This document shows positions 27,363 to 35,582 of a DNA stretch of 58,283 bases, in pieces. The stretch's first letter is position 1, and each line of letters opens with the position of its first letter. The stretch covers positions 1 through 58,283 of the forward strand of contig JAGRKS010000001.1 of the NCBI GenBank assembly GCA_020442185.1, read 5' to 3'. The stretch is from Hyphomicrobiaceae bacterium (GTDB lineage Bacteria > Pseudomonadota > Alphaproteobacteria > Rhizobiales > Hyphomicrobiaceae). The notes beneath the pieces are model-generated. The model saw only the letters and a list, made by a program, of their open reading frames with translations, was not told where the DNA came from and ran no database searches. The position numbers and the translations under genes are program-made.

Positions 27363-28118
27363 TCAATAGACGACCGCGGCGCTCAATTTAAATCCGACAG
27401 CGGGTGACGCCTCCGTTAACCCGAACAGCATGGCGGCTTCGATGCCGAAGGCATGACCAACCGCACCCTCTGGCGGTATCGTTAGGTACATTGCTGGACC
27501 AAGGCGATGATCCTGCTCGTCCAACGGACTGGGATGCGCAACATCTTCGAGTTTGCCGAAAGCCTCGATGCCAACGGCCACATCTCCACCGATGTCGACG
27601 CGCGCCTGGCCGCCATATTGAAAGGCGAGGCCGTCGGAACGATTGCGACCAAACGTGTCACCGAAGTAGGTGTTCAGGGTGAACGTCGCGGGACCGAGCT
27701 GCACAGACGCGATCGGCCCGAAGACGAGCGTGTTCGTGGTATCCTTGTGCGTGGAGACTTCGATGCTCGTAAACCACGCCAGGCTGACGCCGCCCTTAGC
27801 ACTCGCCTCCACCACCTTCACCTGGAATTCCAGGGCGGCATGATCGGCTTGCCACGCGCCATCGGCGACGTTCTCCAGATCCAGATGAACGGCAAGTTTG
27901 AGCCAGTCGAGCGGTGCGTAAGCGGCGTTCACTTCGTGCGAGCTGCGCGGCGCTCCATGTCGTGAGACGTTGACGACATTCACGCTCTTGACTTCACGCT
28001 CGCCGGCTTCGAAGCCTGGGCCCGCGATGTCGAGAGCCTGTCCGGCCGCCAGACGAGGGACCAACGTGGCCGCCAGCGTCATCGCCACACACCATATGAG
28101 TTCAATCCGCGAGCGCAT
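27363..28118 (-). CDS. Putative outer-membrane beta-barrel protein inside the hydrogenase operon
   Basis: 251 residues. A signal peptide covers about residues 1-26 (MRSRIELIWCVAMTLAATLV, then a site near AAG-QAL). The rest alternates polar and apolar residues in repeated strands with turn-rich gaps (for example YAPLDWLKLAVHLDLE, TNTLVFGPIASVQLG, AFGIEAAMLFGLTE) and ends in an aromatic residue, VVY. These are outer-membrane barrel traits, and the style recalls MetA-pathway/CopB-like porins. It lies between hupG and hupH with 15 and about 20 bases of spacing, so it is co-expressed with maturation genes. I know of no standard hup gene of this kind. The function is unknown; a role in metal or H2-related envelope traffic is only a guess. 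Confidence 0.75.
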   Translation of the reverse strand: MRSRIELIWCVAMTLAATLVPRLAAGQALDIAGPGFEAGEREVKSVNVVNVSRHGAPRSSHEVNAAYAPLDWLKLAVHLDLENVADGAWQADHAALEFQVKVVEASAKGGVSLAWFTSIEVSTHKDTTNTLVFGPIASVQLGPATFTLNTYFGDTFGRNRSDGLAFQYGGQARVDIGGDVAVGIEAFGKLEDVAHPSPLDEQDHRLGPAMYLTIPPEGAVGHAFGIEAAMLFGLTEASPAVGFKLSAAVVY

Positions 28119-28133
28119 CGACGTATTACCTCC

Positions 28134-28571
28134 CTAATTTCCAAGGTGATCATGCTCGACCGAAGCAGACCGCCCCGGAAGCTTGAAGGGTGGCGGTTCG
28201 CTTGGCGCGCGCGCCAGGATTTCAGGAATCTCGCGCATGTATTCAGCCCAGTCCCGAACGCGCGAGATGGCACCCAGGTATTCGCCACGCCGAAGGAAGA
28301 CGAGTGCGGGAAAAGCTGAGAACCGATACTTGCGTTGCAGCATGCGCTCGGCGTCGCGACTGACGATGATGGGCGCGAGCACGCCCGCGCTCGCCTTGAT
28401 CAGCTCGGGAAGGATCACGGCAAGATCGTTGCTTTCCATCAGGCGGTCGGCATCGCCCGCGAAGAACAGCACGCAATGATCGCGGGCATTCGCGAACGCC
28501 GCCAGATCCGCTTCGCCGATGACGGGATAGCCATGCTGCTCGATCAGCGATGACAGAAGGGGTGAGAACAT
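28134..28571 (-). CDS. hupG: HupG/HyaE-family thioredoxin-fold chaperone
   Basis: 145 residues of thioredoxin-like fold without a CxxC active site. Seen are DHCVLFFAGDADRLMESNDL, LPELIKAS and YRFSAFPALVFLRRGEYLGAI followed by RDWAEYM. This is the HyaE/HupG family, which binds the Tat signal of the small subunit and holds it until the large subunit is ready. Start 28571 (MFSPLLSS) follows GGAG at about ten bases. The upstream open frame overlaps hupF and is not used. Confidence 0.92.
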   Translation of the reverse strand: MFSPLLSSLIEQHGYPVIGEADLAAFANARDHCVLFFAGDADRLMESNDLAVILPELIKASAGVLAPIIVSRDAERMLQRKYRFSAFPALVFLRRGEYLGAISRVRDWAEYMREIPEILARAPSEPPPFKLPGRSASVEHDHLGN

Positions 28572-28588
28572 GATCGGTCGTCTCCTGC

Positions 28589-28900
28589 TCAAGCGTCTTT
28601 GTGTTCGGGCTTCAAGTGATCGGGAAGTGTCGGCTCGCGCCCAATCAGATCGGCAAACAGATGATCGACATTGGCCTCGCCGCGCATGGCCAGTTCGAGC
28701 GCTTCGAGCGCGTCGAGCGTCACGCGCGCCGCCTCCGCGCTGATCACCTCGCGCGCGGAACCGAGGAATGCCATCACCCATTCACCGGGCTGGACCCCGC
28801 TGGTGAGGCCGACGTCGATCACCTGCGCACCGTCACGGCCCGCGCATACCGCCGTGAAGCCTTCGACCGAAATCACTTGCATGGGCACGCCGATGCACAT
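28589..28900 (-). CDS. hupF: HupF, HypC-family chaperone specific for HupL
   Basis: 103 residues. MCIGVPMQV carries the HypC-type Cys2. VGLTSGVQPGEWVMAFLGSAREV and a longer C-terminal helix distinguish it from HypC. It stabilises the HupL precursor, particularly at higher oxygen. Start 28900 overlaps the hupD stop (TGATG). Confidence 0.94.
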   Translation of the reverse strand: MCIGVPMQVISVEGFTAVCAGRDGAQVIDVGLTSGVQPGEWVMAFLGSAREVISAEAARVTLDALEALELAMRGEANVDHLFADLIGREPTLPDHLKPEHKDA

Positions 28901-29592
28901 CACGCGCCCCTTCCCGACGTCGCGAGTATGCGTTCGATCTCGGCCTCGAAGTCGCCCGGACCACTCCACCGTCCATCAGTCAGAAGTCGCGCATCCCCAA
29001 TGCGAAGCGCCACCTCTTCATCCGGGCGCCCGTCCTCGTAGTGACCCATGGTCGTTTCAGATGTCGAGATGGTCGCTTCCACGGGCAGCGGCGCAGCACG
29101 CGACTGACCACGAATGCCAAACCCATCGAGGAACTGCAGCGCCGCAGCGAGAGCCGGCGCGATCTGCGCTTTGACCTGCGGCCGCAAGCTGCCGCCGTAG
29201 TCATCGAGTTCGACCGGCTGCACGCCGATCAGCAGGAGGTGGCGCGGATAGTCGCCGAGCATCTCGGCCATCGCCAGCACTTCCTGGAACCCGGTTTGGT
29301 GCAGCGAGATCTTCTTCACACCGAGGAACTTGGGAACCTCGTCACCCTCGACCAGCTTCAGCGTGCCCGGCGGCAGGCCATAGTCGACAGCGTCGAAGAC
29401 GACAAGGATATCGGCCTCGCGGATGTACTGGACGAGATAGATGCCTTGCGTGCCGCCATCGAGCAGGCGAACGCCGTCGGGGAATTCGAAATGGCGGTGC
29501 AGCTCCTCGACGGCGCGCACGCCAAAACCCTCGTCGGCCCACATAACGTTGCCGATGCCCAAGATGAGCACCCTCGGCGGCGCCTCTGGCAT
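28900..29592 (-). CDS. hupD: HupD maturation endopeptidase
   Basis: 230 residues. The opening RVLILGIGNVMWADEGFGVRA contains the Glu and Asp nickel ligands, and HQTGFQEVLAMAE carries the conserved His. It removes the C-terminal extension of HupL after nickel insertion, and that extension (15 residues) is present in HupL here. The protein is about 30 residues longer than usual at the C-terminus, with an acidic tail. GGAGG precedes ATG 29592. It is first in the second hydrogenase transcript, downstream of a sigma-54 promoter. Confidence 0.95.
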   Translation of the reverse strand: MPEAPPRVLILGIGNVMWADEGFGVRAVEELHRHFEFPDGVRLLDGGTQGIYLVQYIREADILVVFDAVDYGLPPGTLKLVEGDEVPKFLGVKKISLHQTGFQEVLAMAEMLGDYPRHLLLIGVQPVELDDYGGSLRPQVKAQIAPALAAALQFLDGFGIRGQSRAAPLPVEATISTSETTMGHYEDGRPDEEVALRIGDARLLTDGRWSGPGDFEAEIERILATSGRGA

Positions 29593-29669
29593 GAGCTGCC
29601 TCCACGAATGAGCGTTTCCATCGCCACGCGTTGTTGCGCGGTCATTGATTGGTTAACGAGCGACTTAGT

Positions 29670-29685
29670 AGCAATGCGCGTGCCA
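29670..29685 (-). promoter_or_regulatory. Sigma-54 (-24/-12) promoter of the hupD operon
   Basis: On the minus strand this reads TGGCACGCGCATTGCT, an exact match to the sigma-54 consensus TGGCACG-N4-TTGCW. It lies 78 bases upstream of hupD in the right orientation. The NtrC-type activator HupR with its GAFTGA loop is encoded downstream in the same cluster, so H2-dependent activation is expected. Confidence 0.85.
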
Positions 29686-29945
29686 CACGACAGGCGCGGC
29701 TAAGTAATTGATGTAACGCAGTTTTATATGAGGTGGCGACATTGGAGTGTAATATTCCTTATCGTTTTGATCAATAACTGGAAACTATTCTTCCATCCGA
29801 TGCCGGGCTGGAGTGGCCTGATGATGAATGATCAGTTGAGAGCCGGAGATCGGCAGGTTTGCAGGCCGCCCGACCAGCAACATACCAACTCCGCGGGCGC
29901 GACCACGGCGACCTCGCCTGACTGGAACCAATCCGAGCTCGCTCA

Positions 29946-29977
29946 AACAAAAATGCGGGGCCAAACCGGGCCCCGCA
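29946..29977 (-). terminator. Rho-independent terminator after hupC
   Basis: On the minus strand a nine-base GC-rich stem (TGCGGGGCC with GGCCCCGCA, loop of six) is followed by TTTTTGTTT. It lies 30 bases past the hupC stop and ends the hupSLEC transcript, which makes the separate hupD promoter necessary. Confidence 0.85.
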
Positions 29978-30006
29978 GTTCAGCGGTCATGCAAGAGTGG
30001 GGAGAG

Positions 30007-30723
30007 TTACTTCTTGTCGATCGGCGGCGCGCCATCGCGGAATGTCCGCCAGCCCGAGAACATGGACGACATGATCGACTGCCTTGACATGATGTCCTCG
30101 CGGACCGCCGCATAGATGTGAACGATCACGAAGCAGATGAACACCCACATGCCGAGATGGTGCCACGTGTGGACGTCCTGGCTCTGGCCGAACAGGGGGA
30201 TAACCCAACTCGAGAAGTAGGTATGCTGCCAGCTGCCCATGCCGGTGCCTTCGCCATAGAGCGCCAGTCCCGTGACGATCATGAAGACGATGCCCCAGAC
30301 GAACATCACGTGCATGACGAGCGTCGCCAGCGGGTTGTGTCCGGAGTATTTCAGCGGCTCCTTGGCAACCATCCCATACCACTTCACTTCGTGCAGAAGC
30401 TCGTTCCAGAAGCTGCGCTTCCATAGCGGGGGAAGAAAGATCTGCTTTGCATGCTCGTTTCCGGCGAACGCCCAGTAGATGCGGAAAAGGAATCCGATCA
30501 CCAGGATGTAGCCGGCTGCGAAGTGCAGATAGCGTATCCAACCGAACAGGAAACTGGCCGATGCCTCACCGCCAACGGACGGAGGCGGTGACCCGATCAG
30601 ATAGCCTGTCGCAGCGAGCGTGAATATCGAGAAGGCATTGACCCAGTGCCAGAGGCGCAGCGGCGCCTCGTAGACATAGACCGCTTCCTCGCGATGTGAG
30701 GGGTGTGCGCTATCAGTGCTCAT
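30007..30723 (-). CDS. hupC: HupC, cytochrome b subunit of the uptake hydrogenase
   Basis: 238 residues, with four main membrane helices (from about residues 28, 62, 125 and 185). Haem-ligand histidines appear in LRLWHWVNAFSI, YLHFAAGYILVIG and the late VHTWHHLGMWVFICFVIVHIY. HupC anchors HupSL to the membrane and passes electrons to quinone. Start 30723 (MSTDSAHP) has AAGGGGG upstream. It follows hupE with 10 bases between them and is last in the structural operon. Confidence 0.95.
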   Translation of the reverse strand: MSTDSAHPSHREEAVYVYEAPLRLWHWVNAFSIFTLAATGYLIGSPPPSVGGEASASFLFGWIRYLHFAAGYILVIGFLFRIYWAFAGNEHAKQIFLPPLWKRSFWNELLHEVKWYGMVAKEPLKYSGHNPLATLVMHVMFVWGIVFMIVTGLALYGEGTGMGSWQHTYFSSWVIPLFGQSQDVHTWHHLGMWVFICFVIVHIYAAVREDIMSRQSIMSSMFSGWRTFRDGAPPIDKK

Positions 30724-30733
30724 CGCCGCCCCC

Positions 30734-31303
30734 TTATGCCCCAGCCAACGCAACGCCCGCCGCCATCAGCGCGAGCCCTGTCGCCGGCACACCGTAACGG
30801 ATCAATGCGACCGACCTGCCGAACGCGAATCCGGCCACATGCAGCAGCGCACTAGCGGCGATGAAGCCCGCCATGTAGCTCGTAACCGTGCCGACCGCTT
30901 CGGTTCCGTGCGCATGCCCATGCAGCAAAGCGAAGCCACCGATCATGGCAAGTCCTGCGCCAGCCGGAAGATGACGGCCAGCGACGATCATCACGCCGAA
31001 CAGGACGACCGAGGCGAGAATGCCCGGCTCGACGAGCGGCACGGCAATTCCGGCAAGTCCGAGACCGGCGCCCACCGCAAGCAGTACAACGAACACTGCC
31101 GGGCCGGCCCAAGCCCGCGATGTCGGCTGTTGTGCGGCCCACACACCAACCGCGAGCATGGCGAGTAGATGATCGAGGCCGACCATCGGATGCGTAAGGC
31201 CGGCGACAAGACCCGACGTGGCGTGACCTGTGTGCGCGAAAGCCGCGTCCGTCATGATCAGAAGCGACAGCACGGTCGCAGTGACGAGCTTAGTCCTATT
31301 CAT
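30734..31303 (-). CDS. hupE: HupE/UreJ-family nickel transporter
   Basis: 189 residues. A signal-peptide-like segment ending in AFAHTGH is followed by six hydrophobic helices. The signature THPMVGLDHLLAMLAVG, and later GFALLHGHAHGTE, supply the histidines of the HupE/UreJ nickel permease family. It probably lets nickel into the cell for the hydrogenase. The start at 31303 (MNRTKLV) is preferred over ATG 31312 because GGAG lies nine bases before it. It lies between hupL and hupC rather than at the usual end of the structural genes. Confidence 0.92.
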   Translation of the reverse strand: MNRTKLVTATVLSLLIMTDAAFAHTGHATSGLVAGLTHPMVGLDHLLAMLAVGVWAAQQPTSRAWAGPAVFVVLLAVGAGLGLAGIAVPLVEPGILASVVLFGVMIVAGRHLPAGAGLAMIGGFALLHGHAHGTEAVGTVTSYMAGFIAASALLHVAGFAFGRSVALIRYGVPATGLALMAAGVALAGA

Positions 31304-31317
31304 CGTATCCATCTCCC

Positions 31318-33117
31318 TCAGCGCACCTTGACCACGGCCAGTTCTTCGCCATCCGGCCCCATCACATGGGTCGAGCAGGCGAGACACGGATCGAAGCTGT
31401 GGATTGTCCGCAATATCTCGACAGGTTCTTCAGCGCGCTCCACCTTGGTGTTCATCAGCGATGCCTCGAACGCCCCGATGTTGCCTTCATTGTCACGCGG
31501 GCTGCCATTCCACGTCGTCGGCACCACGCACTGGTAGTTGTCGATCCTGGTGTCCTTGATGCGGATCCAATGCGCCAGCGCTCCGCGCGGGGCCTCGGTG
31601 AAGCCGACGCCCTTGACCTCCTTGGGCCACGTCCTGGGATCGAACTTTTCCGTATTGGCCGTAGAGCTGTCGCCCGCCTTGATGTTGGCGATGAGCTTCT
31701 TGAAGAAGTACTTCTGCTTGTGCGCGGACCACTGGGCCTCGAGCGCGCGGGCCGCCGTGCGTCCCAATGTCGAAAACAGTGCCTCCAGAGGCACGCCCAA
31801 TGCGGCCAGCGTCTTGTCGACCTGATCCTTGATCTCCGGATGGCCCTGGGCGTAGCCGACGACGTAGCGCGCGAGCGGCCCCACCTCCATCGCATGGCCG
31901 CGCCAGCGCGGCGCCTTGATCCAGGAATACTTGGCGCTCTCGTCGAGCTGCTGGATGTTGGTGCTGGTCCCTATGGTCTTCGCACCCAGCTTGTAGTTGG
32001 GTTCGGTTATTCCGTCCCAGGGATGCAACCCCTTCTTCTCGTCGGGATAGGAATACCATGAATGCGGCACGAACTCTTGCACCTGGTCAGGATCGCGCAG
32101 GTCGACGGGAAGCACTTCCTTCAAGTTGCCGTTGATGATGGCACCAGACGGCATCATGAGGTTCTTGGGCGAATAGTCGTTGGCGCGATCGGGAATGTCG
32201 CCATAAGCAAGAACACTCTTGCCCGACAGGCCGCCTCCGTAGAGCCAGCCCTTGTAGAACGAGCCGATGGCGATGATGTCGGGAATGTAGACGTTCTCGA
32301 CAAAGTCGATCGTGCGATCGATGACACCGGCCACATAGTTCAAGCGCTCCATGTTGATCGGAGCACCCGCCGCCAGCTCACCGTCCATATTGATGGCGCA
32401 CGGAACACCACCGACGAGCCAATTGGGATGGGTATCCTTGCCACCGAATATGGTGCGCGTCGTCATGATCTCCTTCTGGAAATCCAGCGCCTCCAGGTAA
32501 TGCGTGACCGCCATCAGGTCGGCTTCGGGCGGCAGCAGGTAGGCTGGATTGGTCCAGTAGCCGTTCTTGAAGGGACCGAGCTGCCCCGACTCGACGAACT
32601 TCTTCAGCCGGTTCTGAACATCGCGGAAATAGCCGGGCGAGGACTTGGGATGGTTGGGCCCCGTCGCGATCTGCAGGGCGCTCGTCGCCTTGGGATCGGC
32701 CTTCAACGCATTGACCGGATTGACCCAGTCGAGAGCATGCAGATGGTAGAAGTGGACCAGGTGATCATGGATCTGCAGCGAGAGCTGCATGATGTTGCGA
32801 ATCGAGTTCGCATTGTCGGGAATGCTGATCTTCAGCGCATCCTCGACAGCTCGCACGGAGGTCAACGCGTGTGTGCCCGTGCAGACGCCGCAGATTCTTT
32901 GCACGAAGGCCCAGGCATCGCGCGGATCGCGCCCCTTGAGGATCACTTCGAGGCCACGCCACATCGTGCCCGTCGAGACCGCATTGCGGATGATGTTGTC
33001 GGCGTCGACGTTGACCTCGCAGCGCATGTGGCCCTCGATCCGCGTCACCGGATCGACCACGACGCGCTGCCCGCGGTTGTCGAGGCTATAGCCGTTTGGA
33101 GTCTGAATGACGGACAT
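31318..33117 (-). CDS. hupL: HupL, large subunit of the membrane-bound uptake [NiFe] hydrogenase
   Basis: 599 residues. The nickel ligands are in [10 protein letters not shown] (C76, C79) and DPCLACSTH (C578, C581). The protein continues 15 residues beyond His584 ([15 protein letters not shown]), the peptide removed by Hup[16 protein letters not shown] opens the family core. It binds the Ni-Fe(CN)2CO centre that splits H2. The start overlaps the hupS stop by one base (TAATG). It pairs with the oxygen-tolerant-type HupS. Confidence 0.97.
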   Translation of the reverse strand: MSVIQTPNGYSLDNRGQRVVVDPVTRIEGHMRCEVNVDADNIIRNAVSTGTMWRGLEVILKGRDPRDAWAFVQRICGVCTGTHALTSVRAVEDALKISIPDNANSIRNIMQLSLQIHDHLVHFYHLHALDWVNPVNALKADPKATSALQIATGPNHPKSSPGYFRDVQNRLKKFVESGQLGPFKNGYWTNPAYLLPPEADLMAVTHYLEALDFQKEIMTTRTIFGGKDTHPNWLVGGVPCAINMDGELAAGAPINMERLNYVAGVIDRTIDFVENVYIPDIIAIGSFYKGWLYGGGLSGKSVLAYGDIPDRANDYSPKNLMMPSGAIINGNLKEVLPVDLRDPDQVQEFVPHSWYSYPDEKKGLHPWDGITEPNYKLGAKTIGTSTNIQQLDESAKYSWIKAPRWRGHAMEVGPLARYVVGYAQGHPEIKDQVDKTLAALGVPLEALFSTLGRTAARALEAQWSAHKQKYFFKKLIANIKAGDSSTANTEKFDPRTWPKEVKGVGFTEAPRGALAHWIRIKDTRIDNYQCVVPTTWNGSPRDNEGNIGAFEASLMNTKVERAEEPVEILRTIHSFDPCLACSTHVMGPDGEELAVVKVR

Positions 33118-34199
33118 TATTCTTTACCTCCATTGGAGCGGGCGCGCTTCACCGCGCTAACAGCTGCATGTGCTGCTGCGGCGGCGCCGACGACGAGCGC
33201 CGCTTTGCCACCAAGTTCGTCTGCATTGGCTTCGACACCAAACCCGTGAATGTCGGTGAGGCGGTCATAGAACCCGCCCTTGTCCCAGAAGCCATCTTCC
33301 GAACACCCGATGCATGGGTGTCCCGCCTGGATCGGGAACGACAAGCCGCCGTTCCATCGCACCGTCGAGCAGGCGTTGTAGGTGGTCGGCCCCTTGCACC
33401 CGACTTTGTAGAGGCAATAGCCTTTTCGCGCGCCCTCGTCGTCGAAGGCCTCGACGAACTGCCCAGCATCGAAATGCGGACGCCGGTAGCACTTGTCGTG
33501 GATGCGCTGCGAGTAGAACATCTTCGGTCGACCTTGTCGGTCGAGCTCAGGGAACTTTTCGAAGGTGAGGATGTAGGTGATCACCGCCGTCATGACCTCG
33601 GCGATCGGCGGGCAGCCCGGCACCTTGATGATCGGCTTGGCAGCCAATCCCGGCACCATATGTATCGGCGTTGCCTGGGTCGGGTTCGGACGAGCGGCCT
33701 GGACGCAGCCCCATGACGCACAGCTGCCCCAGGAGATGATTGCCTTGCAGTGGTTGGCCGCGTGCTTCAATTGCTCCAGATAGGGCTTGCCGGCGATGAT
33801 GCAGCTCATGCCCTCCTGATTGAGCGGCGGGTTGCCCTCGCAGGCGAGAATGTAGTTGCCATCGTACTTCTGGATGGTCTCCTCGATGATCGCCTCGGCC
33901 TGCTGGCCGGCGGCCGCCATGATGGTGTCATCGTAGTCGAGCGAGATCATCGACAAGATGACGTCCTTGGCGAGTGGATGCGCGGAGCGGATGAAACTTT
34001 CCGAACAGCACGTGCATTCCAAACCATGCAGCCAAAGCACCGGGATGCGCGGCTTGGTTTCCATCGCATGCGCGATCTGGGGAGCGAAACTCGGGCCCAA
34101 GCCAAGCGAAGCCGCCGTCAGGCTGCAGTACTTCAGGAAGCTGCGGCGGGTGATCCCCTGCCGCCGCATTACCTCATAGAATGTCTCGGTCATCGCCAA
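33117..34199 (-). CDS. hupS: HupS, small subunit of the membrane-bound uptake [NiFe] hydrogenase
   Basis: 360 residues. A Tat signal with RRSFLK (18-23) is cleaved near AHA-METK (45). Proximal-cluster cysteines are C62, C64, C65, C160 and C165 plus a later Cys. The ECTCC and GSCASWGC patterns are the extra cysteines of oxygen-tolerant enzymes with a 4Fe-3S proximal cluster. A C-terminal hydrophobic anchor (about 330-350) follows. A TTG at 34199 has GGGAGG at ideal spacing and is used; ATG 34193, two codons later, is the alternative. It is exported folded with HupL. Confidence 0.96.
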   Translation of the reverse strand: MAMTETFYEVMRRQGITRRSFLKYCSLTAASLGLGPSFAPQIAHAMETKPRIPVLWLHGLECTCCSESFIRSAHPLAKDVILSMISLDYDDTIMAAAGQQAEAIIEETIQKYDGNYILACEGNPPLNQEGMSCIIAGKPYLEQLKHAANHCKAIISWGSCASWGCVQAARPNPTQATPIHMVPGLAAKPIIKVPGCPPIAEVMTAVITYILTFEKFPELDRQGRPKMFYSQRIHDKCYRRPHFDAGQFVEAFDDEGARKGYCLYKVGCKGPTTYNACSTVRWNGGLSFPIQAGHPCIGCSEDGFWDKGGFYDRLTDIHGFGVEANADELGGKAALVVGAAAAAHAAVSAVKRARSNGGKE

Positions 34200-34262
34200 G
34201 CGTTGCCTCCCTTGTTTCCGGCTTCATGCGCACGGTTTTCCGGCGCGGGTTGGTTAACCAAA

Positions 34263-34278
34263 AGCAAGGGGCATGCCA
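34263..34278 (-). promoter_or_regulatory. Sigma-54 (-24/-12) promoter of hupSLEC
   Basis: The minus strand reads TGGCATGCCCCTTGCT, fitting TGGCAYG-N4-TTGCW at every conserved position. It lies 64 bases upstream of hupS. GTTAACCAA follows four bases after the -12 element; the same nine-mer occurs downstream of the hupD promoter. Confidence 0.85.
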
Positions 34279-34297
34279 CTCAGTCTTTTCTATTCAA

Positions 34298-34313
34298 TGC
34301 CAATAGGTTGGCA
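34298..34313. promoter_or_regulatory. Inverted repeat upstream of the hupS promoter, candidate HupR site
   Basis: TGCCAATAGGTTGGCA is a perfect six-base inverted repeat around TAGG, 20 bases upstream of the -24 element. Known HupR sites use CAA/TTG half-sites in dyad form, so this is a candidate operator, though enhancer sites normally lie further away. Confidence 0.35.
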
Positions 34314-34823
34314 CAAAACTACAGGCATCGCTGCGCTGCAAAATATGTAAGCTCCAGCGCACCTGGCGCAACGCCAGTGGAAACATCGCTTCCAGCCGCC
34401 GGTGCCACAAGGGGCGGGTTTGCAGCAAGGCCCACGACGCCGACGTTCGGCACGCCGCCAGCTGTCGACACTCGTGTGGCAGCCGGCTCAAAGACCATTG
34501 CGGCGAGCAGCAAGCATTTGCGCAACCTGACACCGGAGACGCCCGGAAAGCTGCTCCGCTAACCGCTCGTCCCGGCCGTATGTGTCGTCCGGCTTGATAT
34601 TTGCGAACACCACCGCGGCAAAGGATGATCGGAGCACGAGCCAGCGGTCACTCCATCTCGCACGTCATACCGACGTAGAAAGCGGTGCTGGCCGAACCGG
34701 GGCAACCACCGACGATCCAAGCGTGCTCGATCGCCAAGAAGGTGAGCCTTGGCACCTGAACCATTCCGATGCGCATTAGGAATTCTGCCTAAGAACCGGA
34801 CACACCCCATCGAGAATGGTGAC

Positions 34824-35486
34824 CTAGGCTCCCACGGGCAGGCCCTCCGCCTGCCATTCGGGCCAGCCATCCTCCAAACGGAGCGCCTTGAAGCCCTTCT
34901 TGCGCAATAGCGCGACAGCTTCGAACGACAAGACACAATAGGGTCCGCGACAGTAGGCGATGATCTCCGTGTCGCGATCGAGAGCTCTCAGACGGCGAGC
35001 CAGCTTCTCGAAAGGTATGTTGATCGCGCCGCGAACATGCCCCATCGCGAACTCGTCTTCCGGCCGCACGTCGAGGATCTGCGCCTCCCCCCGCTTCATC
35101 CGCGCCAGTAGATCGGTTCGCGACACAGCCTCCATGGAATCGCGATCCGCAAAATAGTCACGCACGATCCTGCCAACTTCGGCGACGTGACGCTCGCCGA
35201 TAAGTGCGAGTGTTCCAACAAGATCGAGGACGGCTGCGTCCGACAACCGATAGTGGACGAATTTGCCGGTGCGGCGTGCGTCGATGAGACCGGCCCGGCG
35301 CATCTGCTGCAGATGCTGGGAAGCGTTCGCAACCGAGAGACCTGTCCGTTGGGCAAGAACCTCGACGCTGCGCTCGCCTTGAGCCATTGCCTCCAGGAGC
35401 TCCAAGCGGTGCTCGTGTGCCACCGCCTTCGCCACGGCAGCGAATTGACGGAACAACAGCCGCTTCGGACTCTCTATTGACGACAT
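34824..35486 (-). CDS. ArsR-family regulator fused to a rhodanese domain
   Basis: 220 residues. Residues 10-100 form an ArsR-type winged helix (AHEHRLELLEAMAQGERSVE, SVANASQHLQQMRRAGLIDA, GKFVHYRLSD). Residues 120-218 form a rhodanese domain with DVRPEDEFAMGHVRGAINIP and the active loop CRGPYC (C179, C184). The HTH half has no cysteine, so any sulfur or redox sensing must use the rhodanese thiols. It is divergent from the hydroxylase operon, with an inverted repeat between them. It probably represses that operon until reactive sulfur species appear (inference). Confidence 0.88.
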   Translation of the reverse strand: MSSIESPKRLLFRQFAAVAKAVAHEHRLELLEAMAQGERSVEVLAQRTGLSVANASQHLQQMRRAGLIDARRTGKFVHYRLSDAAVLDLVGTLALIGERHVAEVGRIVRDYFADRDSMEAVSRTDLLARMKRGEAQILDVRPEDEFAMGHVRGAINIPFEKLARRLRALDRDTEIIAYCRGPYCVLSFEAVALLRKKGFKALRLEDGWPEWQAEGLPVGA

Positions 35487-35502
35487 GGGCCACCCCGGAT
35501 AT

Positions 35503-35528
35503 ATTATTCAATAGATTACTTGAACAAT
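35503..35528. promoter_or_regulatory. Inverted repeat between the ArsR-rhodanese gene and the hydroxylase operon
   Basis: The arms ATTATTCAA and TTGAACAAT pair at 8 of 9 positions around an 8-base AT-rich spacer. This is the size and AT content of ArsR-family operators. It lies 17 bases upstream of the ArsR start and 55 bases before the chosen hydroxylase start, so one bound repressor could block both promoters. Confidence 0.6.
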
Positions 35529-35582
35529 GGACAGCCGTCAATCTGCGGCACTTGCAGAGAAACCAGAACATCAGGGGGCCCA

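Larger units (their letters stand above)
29593..30006. other. 414-base control region between hupC and hupD
   Basis: It holds a terminator just after hupC (29950-29977) and a sigma-54 promoter 78 bases before hupD (29670-29685). Between them lies an AT-rich stretch (about 29700-29800) that could bend or bind IHF; only imperfect IHF-like matches are visible. There is no gene. Confidence 0.6.
34200..34823. other. 624-base region upstream of hupS
   Basis: It contains the hupS sigma-54 promoter (34263-34278) and an inverted repeat (34298-34313). The rest, to the end of the ArsR-rhodanese gene, holds no gene I can support. A minus-strand frame at 34319-34525 has a hydrophobic start, but only a TTG and no ribosome binding site. 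Confidence 0.5.

Noticed and set aside
29767..29774. TTGATCAA as an FNR-type site upstream of hupD
   Set aside because: An FNR/FixK site needs TTGAT-N4-ATCAA; the half-sites here overlap with no spacer.
32062..33249. Plus-strand 395-codon frame over hupL
   Set aside because: Antisense to hupL; residue composition is that of a mirrored high-GC gene.
34319..34525. Small secreted protein upstream of hupS on the minus strand
   Set aside because: Only a TTG start, no ribosome binding site, and it overlaps the upstream control region.
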